DNA from: JAFAHS01 sp046728175
Lineage (GTDB): Bacteria > Desulfobacterota > Binatia > Binatales > Binataceae
DNA: 31,983 nucleotides
Assembly: GCA_046728175.1 (NCBI GenBank)
Contig: JBKPEA010000031.1
Coordinates: 1 to 31,983, forward strand
Direction of reading: 5' to 3'
Shown here: piece by piece, positions 25,395 to 31,983 of the stretch
Numbering within the stretch: position 1 is the stretch's first letter
How the letters are laid out: each line of letters starts with the position of its first letter
Notes under the pieces: model-generated
Told to the model about the DNA's origin: nothing
The model's database searches: none
Seen by the model: the letters and a program-made list of their open reading frames with translations, nothing else
Position numbers and translations under genes: made by a program

Positions 25395-26816
25395 ATGCGC
25401 TTTCGGAACACGATTATCGTACTGGTTCTTGCGCTGCTGCTTGGCGCCTATGCCTACTACAGCGCGTACTACAACAAGGAAGCGCCCGCCCAGAAGGTCC
25501 TGAACGTCGAACCGCAGGACATCGCTAGCATCGACCTGAAATATCCCGACCGTGAGATCATGGTCGAGCGCCCCAAAGGCGGTCATTGGCTGATAGTCAA
25601 GCCGATGGGCACCGATGCCGATCAGACCGCGTCCAACAACCTAGCCCGCGCGATCGCCGACGCCGTGATCACCAAGACCGTGGAGGACAAGCCCACCGAT
25701 CTAGAGCCGTTCGGTCTCGCCAAGCCGTCGACGGTCGTGACGGTCACCACCTATAACGGTCAGAAGCTACCCGGCATCGCGGTGGGCAAGACCACCCCGG
25801 TGGGGTTCAACGCTTACGTCAAAACCACCGACAAACCGGCCGTCATGCTGACCTCGTCCGCTTTCCCCGCCGGGATGAACAAGACGGTCGATCAGATGCG
25901 CTCGCGCGACTTGATGACCTTCAAGGTCGACGACATCACCCGGTTCATCATCAGCAAGGACAACGGGCAGACCATCGAAGTGACGCGGGACGGCGACAAG
26001 TGGCATATCACCAAGCCCGGAAACTATCTCGCCGATCCCACCCAGGTGCGCCAGTTCCTGAGCACGCTCGTCGACGCCAAGGTAGCGGATTTCATTGCCG
26101 ACGCACCGGCCAGCGTTTCGCAGTATGGTCTCGAAAAGCCGCACCTGACCGTCACCGTGTACGGAAAGGACAACGCGTCGGAGTCGGTGTTGCTTGGCTT
26201 CAAACAAACCGAGCAGGGCAAGGATGGTATCTACGTGCGGCGCGGAGAGCGCACTCCGGTCTACACCGTGCATCAGTGGATCCTCAGCAATCTCGACCGC
26301 ACGGTGTTCGACCTGCGCGACAAGACCGTGTTCAGCTTCGAGCCGTCCACGGTGGCAAGCGTCGATGCCAAAGTCGGCTCCGATCATTTTTTTCTCCACC
26401 GCGCGCCGGGCGGAACGTGGAAGGTTGTGGAAGGTACCACCACGACGGCGGCCGATGTACCAGTAGTCGAACGGTTTCTTGACGAACTGCGCGAACTGAA
26501 AGGCGTCTCGATCGTCGCCGACCCGATGCCCTCGCCGGTGCCGTTCGGACTTGACCAACCTGCGATCGTTGTGACGCTCAGCGGGAAAGATGGGAAGCCG
26601 CTGGGCACGGTCAAGCTCTCGAAGATCGCCATCAAGCCAGCCGCGTCAGAACCCGGCGCCGCCGCGGGCCCGCGCACCGAATACTACGCAACCTCGACCA
26701 TGGGCGGCGCGGTTTACTCTATTAGTGATTTCACTTTCAGCCAGCTCAACAAGCCGCCAGCCGTTTTCCGCGCCAGGGTCGAAGCAACTCCGACCGCCAC
26801 CCCAGCCAAGAAGTAA
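25395..26816 (+). CDS. DUF4340 membrane-anchored protein
   Basis: The 473-residue protein has one N-terminal membrane anchor (about 6-23, IIVLVLALLLGAYAYY) and a long extracytoplasmic part built of repeated beta-rich units. Three similar segments are visible: V-x-R-P-K-G-G-H-W-L-I-V-K-P (about 55-70), TRDGDKWHITKPGNYLADPT (about 198-217), and RAPGGTWKVVEGTTTTAADV (about 336-355). Each is followed by a helix and a P-F-G-L or Q-Y-G-L turn (EPFGLAKPS, SQYGLEKPH, VPFGLDQPA). This is the DUF4340 pattern. It is the last gene of the ATPase-permease-GldG operon and probably forms the outer part of that complex. No catalytic residues are evident and the role is unknown. Confidence 0.9.
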   Translation: MRFRNTIIVLVLALLLGAYAYYSAYYNKEAPAQKVLNVEPQDIASIDLKYPDREIMVERPKGGHWLIVKPMGTDADQTASNNLARAIADAVITKTVEDKPTDLEPFGLAKPSTVVTVTTYNGQKLPGIAVGKTTPVGFNAYVKTTDKPAVMLTSSAFPAGMNKTVDQMRSRDLMTFKVDDITRFIISKDNGQTIEVTRDGDKWHITKPGNYLADPTQVRQFLSTLVDAKVADFIADAPASVSQYGLEKPHLTVTVYGKDNASESVLLGFKQTEQGKDGIYVRRGERTPVYTVHQWILSNLDRTVFDLRDKTVFSFEPSTVASVDAKVGSDHFFLHRAPGGTWKVVEGTTTTAADVPVVERFLDELRELKGVSIVADPMPSPVPFGLDQPAIVVTLSGKDGKPLGTVKLSKIAIKPAASEPGAAAGPRTEYYATSTMGGAVYSISDFTFSQLNKPPAVFRARVEATPTATPAKK

Positions 26817-26956
26817 GGCTTCGAGCGCTGCTTCTCCGCGGTGGCCGAGGCTCCGGGCCCCGAGCCGCTTGCCCATTACCTCGAAGATAATTGCTCCGAA
26901 TTCGCAAAGCCGCGATCGTCGCCGGGTGCCGATGCCAGCGCGAAGAGGTGATGACG

Positions 26957-29188
26957 ATGGCAAGTCAGCGGTCGGTTTCACGAGTATGCCCGTTCTGCGA
27001 GGCGACCTGCGGGGTAATCATCGAGGTCGCCGACAGCGCGATCGTCAGAGTTCGGGGTGACACCAACGATCCCTTTTCGCGCGGCTTTATCTGCCCTAAG
27101 GCCTATGCGCTCAAGGAACTCCACGATGATTCCGAGCGCTTGCGGCGACCCCTCAAACGTACGCCTGGTGGGTGGCAGGAGATTTCCTGGCCGCAAGCTT
27201 ATCGGGAGATCGCGGCGCGTCTGCTCGCACTCCGGAAAAAGTACGGCGCCGACGCGATCGGCATGTATGCGGGCAACCCGTTGGTTCACGACTTGGCTTT
27301 TCTCTATCTGCCGGTCTTGGGGCGCGCCCTGGGCAGTCGCAACGTTTTCAACGCCGGGGCGATCGACACGCTTCCCAGGGAAGTGCAGACCGGCTTGATG
27401 TTCGGCGGACCGTTTCCGGCCACGATTCCGGTACCGGATATCGATCGCACGAAGTATCTCCTCATTGTCGGCGCAAACCCCGCCATCTCCCACGGCAGCC
27501 TGATGACCATGCCGGATGCGCCGGGGCGCCTGAAAAACGTAATGGCGCGCGGCGGCAGGGTAGTCGTTATCGATCCGCGGCGCACCGAGACCGCCCGGCT
27601 CGCCAGCGAACATCATTTCATCCGGCCCGGCACCGACGCGGCGTTTCTCCTCGCAATGGTGCATACGCTGCTGGAGGAGGGGCTCACCCGATTGGGCGCG
27701 GCTGCGGGGATGGTAAATGACCTCGATTCGGTGCAGCGCAGCGTACGTGACTTCACCCCGGAAGCGGTCGCGGACTATTGCGGAATTAGCCCGGCCCACA
27801 TTCGCCGCATCGCGTTGGAATTTTCTGCTGCCGACGGAGCCGCCTGCTATGGACGGTTGGGTACCTGTGTGCAGAAATTTGGAACGCTCGCGAGTTGGGG
27901 CGTGGAACTGATGAACATCCTCACTGGCAATCTCGATCGGCCCGGCGGGGTGATGTTTCCCCGCGCCGCGGCGCCCTTGAACGCGCTGGCCAACACACGT
28001 CCATTCGAGCTCGACCAGTCGAAAACCCGAGTGAGCGGGCAGCCGAAGGTCGGCGGCATGAATCCATCCTCCGCGATGGCCGAAGAGATGCTGACTCCGG
28101 GCGACGGGCAAGTACGAGCGATGATTCTTCTGATGACCAATCCGCTGCGCAGTGCCGCCAACTCACGCGAGCTTGAGGCGGCATTTGCGGGGCTCGACTG
28201 TCTGGTCGCAATCGATTTCTACCTCAATGAGACCACCCGCCACGCCGATTTCATTCTCCCCACGCCATCGCCCGCCGAGCAGCCCAACTATGAGTTCGGG
28301 CTCTATCACCTGTCGGTCCGTAACATCGCAAAATGGTCGTGGGCTGCCGTGCGTGCGTCGGCGGATTCACCCCCAGCCTGGGAGGTGATGCTCCAGCTCG
28401 GGGCCGGGCTTTGGGGTCTCGAAGGTCGTGCAACGAAAGAAATTGACGACATGATCTTTGCGCAGCTAGCGCAGACCGCGGTGAAGAACAACCGCCACTG
28501 GGAAGGCCTGAGCGTGCAGGAAGTAGTCTCAGGCCTCGGAGAATCGATCGGACCGGAGCGCGTTATTGAGATGCTGTTGCGGCTTGGTCCTTATGGCGAC
28601 GGTTTTGGGCGCAACCCGTCGGGATTGACGCTTGCGCGGGTCAAGGACGCCCGCCACGGGATCGACCTTGGACCTCTGGAGCCCCGTCTTGGCGAGATCA
28701 TCAACACCCCGAGCGGAAAGATCGAACTTGCTCCCAGCCTGATGGTCAACGATCTCCCGCGGCTTCGTGAACACCTCGCCGGTTCTGCCGCAAGCGGAGG
28801 GATGCTGCTCATCGGGAGGCGCAACCTACGCACCAGCAATTCGTTCATGCACAACCTGCCGGCCCTGGTGAAGGGTCGTAACCCCTGCACGCTGCAAGTG
28901 TCGCCGCACGACGCAGCCCGCCTGGGCATCACCGATGGAAGCGCGGCGCGAGTAACAAGTCGCGTAGGGAGCGTAATTGCGCCCGTGGAAGTGACTGCCG
29001 ACCTGATGCCGGGGGTCGTGAGCCTTCCGCATGGCTGGGGCCACGACGTCGAGGAGACCCGACTAAGCGTCGCCAAGGCCCACAGTGGTGTAAACACCAA
29101 CTTCCTGACCGACAACCAGGCCTACGACGCCGCGAGCGGAACCGCTGTGCTGTTCGGCACGCCGGTCACGGTTGAGCCCGCGCCTTAG
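26957..29188 (+). CDS. Molybdopterin-dependent oxidoreductase, formate-dehydrogenase-like
   Basis: The 743-residue protein belongs to the DMSO-reductase superfamily. It has an N-terminal [4Fe-4S] site C11-x2-C14-x3-C18 and C46 in FICPKA, then bis-MGD binding regions (ADAIGMYAGNP, LLIVGANPAISHGS, VVVIDPRRTETA, FIRPGTDAAFLLAM) and a C-terminal molydopterin-binding domain from about 615. There is no Tat signal, so it is cytosolic. I chose ATG 26957, with GAGG 8 bases upstream; ATG 26951 is too close to that site. In the Mo-ligand region, FNAGAIDTLP (131-140), there is no Cys or Sec, unlike true formate dehydrogenases. No electron-transfer subunit is adjacent, though a ferredoxin lies 700 bases on. 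The substrate is unknown. Confidence 0.88.
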   Translation: MASQRSVSRVCPFCEATCGVIIEVADSAIVRVRGDTNDPFSRGFICPKAYALKELHDDSERLRRPLKRTPGGWQEISWPQAYREIAARLLALRKKYGADAIGMYAGNPLVHDLAFLYLPVLGRALGSRNVFNAGAIDTLPREVQTGLMFGGPFPATIPVPDIDRTKYLLIVGANPAISHGSLMTMPDAPGRLKNVMARGGRVVVIDPRRTETARLASEHHFIRPGTDAAFLLAMVHTLLEEGLTRLGAAAGMVNDLDSVQRSVRDFTPEAVADYCGISPAHIRRIALEFSAADGAACYGRLGTCVQKFGTLASWGVELMNILTGNLDRPGGVMFPRAAAPLNALANTRPFELDQSKTRVSGQPKVGGMNPSSAMAEEMLTPGDGQVRAMILLMTNPLRSAANSRELEAAFAGLDCLVAIDFYLNETTRHADFILPTPSPAEQPNYEFGLYHLSVRNIAKWSWAAVRASADSPPAWEVMLQLGAGLWGLEGRATKEIDDMIFAQLAQTAVKNNRHWEGLSVQEVVSGLGESIGPERVIEMLLRLGPYGDGFGRNPSGLTLARVKDARHGIDLGPLEPRLGEIINTPSGKIELAPSLMVNDLPRLREHLAGSAASGGMLLIGRRNLRTSNSFMHNLPALVKGRNPCTLQVSPHDAARLGITDGSAARVTSRVGSVIAPVEVTADLMPGVVSLPHGWGHDVEETRLSVAKAHSGVNTNFLTDNQAYDAASGTAVLFGTPVTVEPAP

Positions 29189-29282
29189 CGAGGCACGCTT
29201 TTTCGCACGCCGGGCTTCGAGGACCGCCGGACTGCCGGTCAACGTGGCGGCTGGCGTTTGGCATTCCCTCACTCAACTCGCC

Positions 29283-29300
29283 GCGAGGAGAGGTCCTCGC
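29283..29300. terminator. Hairpin between convergent genes, possible terminator
   Basis: GCGAGGA (29283-29289) and TCCTCGC (29294-29300) form a perfect 7-bp stem with a GAGG loop in the 157-base gap between the convergent ends of the molybdopterin oxidoreductase gene and acpS. No T run follows on either strand, so it would be a weak or Rho-assisted terminator. Confidence 0.4.
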
Positions 29301-29345
29301 CCCGATTCGTGACCGCTGGCCGGGGTGACCCACCGGGAAAGAACA

Positions 29346-29738
29346 TCACCCTTCGGCGATTACGTGCGCGATCGCCTCGCGTGCCGTATGCGTGATGCTC
29401 AAATGAAACGCCCTGATATTTTTCTTGCGAGCGAACGCCGCCGACTTCCCATGCAGCACCAGAGTGGGCGCCTGGCCGCGCTCGCGCACCACTTCGATCT
29501 CGCCCCACCCGACGTTGCGGTTCCATCCGGTCCCCATCGCCTTCATCGCGGCTTCCTTCGCCGCGAACCGCGCCGCATAGCTCTGATAGCGTGGCACGCC
29601 GCGCGATTCGCAGTACTTGATTTCGCGTTCAGTGAACACGCGCACACGAAACCGCTCGCCGGTGCGCTCGCGCAAAAGGGCGCGCTCGATGCGATCGACT
29701 TCAATTGCGTCGATGCCGGTGCCCAAGATCTTCGCCAT
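29346..29738 (-). CDS. acpS: Holo-[acyl-carrier-protein] synthase
   Basis: AcpS moves 4'-phosphopantetheine from CoA to a serine of apo-acyl carrier protein, needed for fatty-acid synthesis, in the cytosol. The 130-residue product has GTGIDAIEVDRI with the metal-binding D10, the RFAAKEAAMKAMGTG helix with E62, and a C-terminal FHLSITHTAREAIAHVIAEG, all family hallmarks. I chose ATG 29738 (MAKILGTGID) rather than the in-frame TTG two codons upstream. Length is normal. In many bacteria acpS lies next to pdxJ; here it is alone, divergent from the ferredoxin gene over 131 bases and convergent with the molybdoenzyme gene. Confidence 0.95.
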   Translation of the reverse strand: MAKILGTGIDAIEVDRIERALLRERTGERFRVRVFTEREIKYCESRGVPRYQSYAARFAAKEAAMKAMGTGWNRNVGWGEIEVVRERGQAPTLVLHGKSAAFARKKNIRAFHLSITHTAREAIAHVIAEG

Positions 29739-29869
29739 CGGCAAATCCCGCGAAAAGTATCGACCCGCGCGCCGCGCGTTTCAATCGGGGTTCGCGGCCT
29801 CGGTTCGCTTGCTGCCCGCCGACCCACAATTCTAAGCTGCGGATGAGTTGATCGAAGCATGGAGAACCT

Positions 29870-30103
29870 ATGGCAAGCCTCAAAGTGACCGTGAACAAAA
29901 CCCGCTGCATCAGCAGCGGAGATTGCGTCGAAACCGCGCCCGCGGTCTTCCAGCTGGATGCCGACGAAAAGTCCGACGTCGTGAACCCCAGCGGTGCTCC
30001 CGAGGCGACCATCCTGGCAGCGGCCCGTTCCTGCCCCGTGAAAGCCATCACGGTTGTGAATGAAGAGACCGGGGAGCAGCTCTTCCCGCCACCCAAAAAG
30101 TAG
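29870..30103 (+). CDS. Small ferredoxin, [3Fe-4S] type
   Basis: The 77-residue protein has three cysteines: C13-x5-C19 in RCISSGDC and C55 in RSCPVKAI, with CP before the C-terminal helix. This C-x5-C, C-P spacing, lacking the middle Cys of a [4Fe-4S] motif, is that of ferredoxins that usually carry a [3Fe-4S] cluster and serve cytochrome P450s or other monooxygenases as electron donors. APAVFQLD fits the same family. The gene has GGAGA a few bases before the ATG and is followed 12 bases later by a GNAT gene. No P450 or ferredoxin reductase is in the window, so its partner is unknown; the molybdoenzyme upstream and the oxidoreductases nearby are only possibilities. Confidence 0.85.
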   Translation: MASLKVTVNKTRCISSGDCVETAPAVFQLDADEKSDVVNPSGAPEATILAAARSCPVKAITVVNEETGEQLFPPPKK

Positions 30104-30115
30104 GCAACGAACGGA

Positions 30116-30607
30116 TTGGCCTTTCGAAAGCATCGTGCCGGTGAAATAGCCATTGAGCAGACGCGGGACCTCGCGCGCGTCCGTAAACTGCTCGAGCAAG
30201 GTAAGATGCTCACCGCCGGCGTCGAATGGCCGCCCGCCTGCTATCTGCTGGCTTTCGACGGCGATGACGCGGTCGGAGTGGTCGGCGTGGAACCGATTCT
30301 CGACTCCGCGCTGCTTCGATCGCTTTACGTAGTTGAGCAACATCGCCATCGCGAAATTGGCCGCAGGCTGGTCATGGCGGCCCGCCATGCCGCCCACACT
30401 CGCGGCGCCCGCCAACTCTTTCTGTTTGCCACCGGTGCGGAAGGCTTTTTTTGCCGCCTGGGATTTACGCGAGCGGCGCTCGAGGAGCTGACCGCAGCGC
30501 TCAAGGGAAGCCCCCAGACCGATTACTACCTGGCGCGGCCGCAGGAGTTGGCCTTGGAGCTGGCATACCGGCTCGACATTTCGCGCGACCGCATCATCGA
30601 GCGATAG
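30116..30607 (+). CDS. GNAT family N-acetyltransferase, ArsN2-like
   Basis: The 163-residue product fits the GNAT fold: EQTRDLARVRKLLEQGKM (14-31) as the N-terminal helix, CYLLAFDGDDAVGVVGVEPI strands, then LLRSLYVVEQHRHREIGRRL, where the acetyl-CoA loop has HRHREIG in place of a typical R/Q-x-x-G-x-G/A. The C-terminal LFLFATGAEGFFCRLGFTRA is typical of the ArsN2 group. ArsN2-like enzymes are often in arsenic clusters, but no other arsenic gene is here. The start is a TTG 12 bases after the ferredoxin stop; no ATG occurs before residue 31, so a rare start is likely. The acceptor substrate is unknown. Confidence 0.72.
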   Translation: MAFRKHRAGEIAIEQTRDLARVRKLLEQGKMLTAGVEWPPACYLLAFDGDDAVGVVGVEPILDSALLRSLYVVEQHRHREIGRRLVMAARHAAHTRGARQLFLFATGAEGFFCRLGFTRAALEELTAALKGSPQTDYYLARPQELALELAYRLDISRDRIIER

Positions 30608-30615
30608 ACCATCAT

Positions 30616-30630
30616 TAAAGTATTACTTTA
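30616..30630. repeat. 15-base AT-rich palindrome at the convergent gene ends
   Basis: TAAAGTA-T-TACTTTA is a perfect inverted repeat with one central base, located 8 bases after the acetyltransferase stop and including the TAA stop codon of the minus-strand ceramidase-like gene. It may act as a weak bidirectional transcript end or be chance in an AT-rich spot. Confidence 0.35.
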
Positions 30631-31983
30631 GCTTTGCCGATTCCTGGCGCATTTCGGCCAGATGGACGAGCGCCAGATGGACCAGCAGTTCACCGCTGCC
30701 CTGTGCCACTCGGGAGCTTTCCACCTCGTATCCTCCGACCTCGTACGCCTCGCGGGTTGGAACGTAACCGACCAGATCGTTGCAATAGCCCGGCACAAAG
30801 GTGTGGCGGAAGTAGGGATTGGCCTTGATCGCGATTCCGAGCTCCGCGAACAATTCCCCCGGCACCCCCACCAGGACGAGGTCGCCTATCGCGAGCAAGG
30901 TCATGTGGGTGCGCAGCTCTCCCGCGCCTTGATCGACGCGCCGGTCGCGCCGATTCGCGTCCTCGAGCCCCTCCACCGCGCCCAGCTCCTTGAGTGACAA
31001 CTGATGCTGATCGGTCAGCCGCTTGTGCTGAATCCCACCGACGCCCGCATGATTCTTAAGCGCCAGCTCGGTCTGTTGGACATTGGCGCGCGCGATGGCG
31101 CGCCGCGCGCTCAGGTCACGTAGTTTCATCAGAACCGGCACGCGGCGGGTGACTAGGTGTAGGGAACCGCTTCGCGCTGCGCGCGCGAGCGCCGCATTCG
31201 CAAGCGAGGCCGCGGCGTGCCCCCACTCGCAGCCGGTCGTGAAGTCGCCGCGGCGCACCGGGTCGATATTGCCGCCGGCTCCTTGCGTAAACAACGCGAT
31301 GGGAGATCTCCCGGAGTTCGATCTGCTGGCGCTCTGTTGCAGCGCATCTATCGCGAACCCGGGCCAGTCACGCGAATAAAGCAGGTTGTCTTCGCACAGC
31401 ACCACCCCGTGACAGGGGTAGTTGAGCATGAAAGCAATCGCGTCCGCCCCACGCAAAGTGGCGAACAAGCCCAGGACCTTAAGCTCGTGATCGACGACCC
31501 CCGCATAGTTTGGCGCGAGCTGAATCGTTCCGTCCGCGCGCATGAGTCGTCGATTGGTGCCCAGTCCGAACTGCACGCCACCAGCCGCGAGTGCGGCTGG
31601 ACGCAGGTGCGCGTTCGCCTCAAGCACTGCGCGCACGATCCTCTCGGGCAGACCGCGTTCCCAATTCAGATCTCGCCCGGAAGCATCCGGCGACGAATCA
31701 CCGCGCGGCGTCGCAAAGATGTTGAAATGAGGACCGGGAATGGGTGTGGGTCGCACAGACCATGACGGCTTCAGGTGGAATGTCGCTGTGCACGGCGACC
31801 TGCTCCGCGATCGAATCGCAAATCCGTGTTCCCAGCGCGAGTACCTCCACACTCACGATCGCGGCCTTGCGGGTTCCGTCGGACACTACCAGGGCGCTCG
31901 CGGTGAGGTCGTCATGGATTCCGGTCGAGTGCCCGGTGCGGCGGCCGTAACCTGCCATTGCGATTCCGACCGGCGGATCCAGC
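30623..31983 (-). pseudogene. Neutral/alkaline ceramidase-like hydrolase, frameshifted and partial
   Basis: The gene runs off the window end. The first frame (31982 down to about 31736) reads LDPPVGIAMAGYGRRTGHST, then GIHDDLTASALVV and the zinc-site VCATHTHS. After that it continues in another frame with GPHFNIFATPRGD and on to the stop at 30623, with AGVVDHELKVLGLF, NYPCHGVVL and a late DLVLVGVPGELFAELG. Joined, this is one protein of the neutral/alkaline ceramidase (PF04734-like) family, which cleaves the amide of ceramide-like lipids with a zinc ion held by the H-x-H-S-G-P-H motif. The natural THTHSGPH would be restored by removing one G from the GGG at 31736-31738. That makes it a one-base insertion or a sequencing error. 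The protein would be exported or membrane-bound. Confidence 0.8.

Noticed and set aside
26849..26866. GGCTC-GAGCC hairpin after the DUF4340 gene
   Set aside because: Only a 5-bp stem around a GC-rich loop and no T run; too weak to call a terminator.
26978..28111. 377-codon minus-strand open frame opposite the molybdoenzyme
   Set aside because: It is a shadow frame; the plus strand has the Fe-S and MGD motifs.

Overview
The window is GC-rich, densely coded DNA from a Gram-negative bacterium: it holds an OprB-type outer-membrane porin, a Tat-exported reductase, and an ECF sigma factor with a membrane anti-sigma. The mix of short-chain dehydrogenases, a luciferase-like flavin oxidoreductase, an EthD protein, an HSL-type esterase, a GldG/DUF4340 ABC cluster and a stand-alone [3Fe-4S]-type ferredoxin suggests an uncultivated, environmental, Deltaproteobacteria-like lineage (Binatota-like would fit). 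That placement is inference and not certain. I see no rRNA, tRNA, CRISPR array, intact insertion sequence or prophage.

Layout. 1-823: end of a porin gene and a small exported DUF2846-like protein. 824-1715: a gene-poor stretch with the frameshifted remains of a small ORF. 1716-2708 (-): Tat-signal aldo/keto reductase. 2964-7672 (+): zwf, tal, pgi and an EthD protein, i.e. glucose-6-phosphate oxidation and sugar-phosphate interconversion. 7962-9365 (+): soluble transhydrogenase sthA, which can rebalance the NADPH made by zwf. 9444-11949 (-): SDR, esterase and 2OG-Fe(II) oxygenase in one direction. 12068-13705 (+): DUF2784 membrane protein and an LLM flavin oxidoreductase, with a perfect 20-bp palindrome between them. 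13957-16004 (+): a KefB-like cation/proton antiporter broken by four frameshifts. 16091-16852 (+): an HSD10-like SDR.

16922-21245 (-): polA, ECF sigma factor, anti-sigma factor and an exported protein, read in that order with overlapping or abutting genes. The PolA 3'-5' exonuclease domain has lost its catalytic acidic residues. 21376-21768 (+): MAPEG protein. 22240-26816 (+): a tight four-gene operon of ABC ATPase, ABC-2 permease, GldG-like protein and DUF4340 protein. This is the best candidate for a poorly described multi-protein system here. 26957-29188 (+): cytosolic molybdopterin oxidoreductase. 29346-29738 (-): acpS. 29870-30607 (+): ferredoxin and a GNAT acetyltransferase. 30623-31983 (-): a ceramidase-like hydrolase with one frameshift, cut by the window end.

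Three loci (1195-1462, 13957-16004, 30623-31983) carry frameshifts while every other gene is open. They are either young pseudogenes or local assembly errors; the sequence alone cannot decide.
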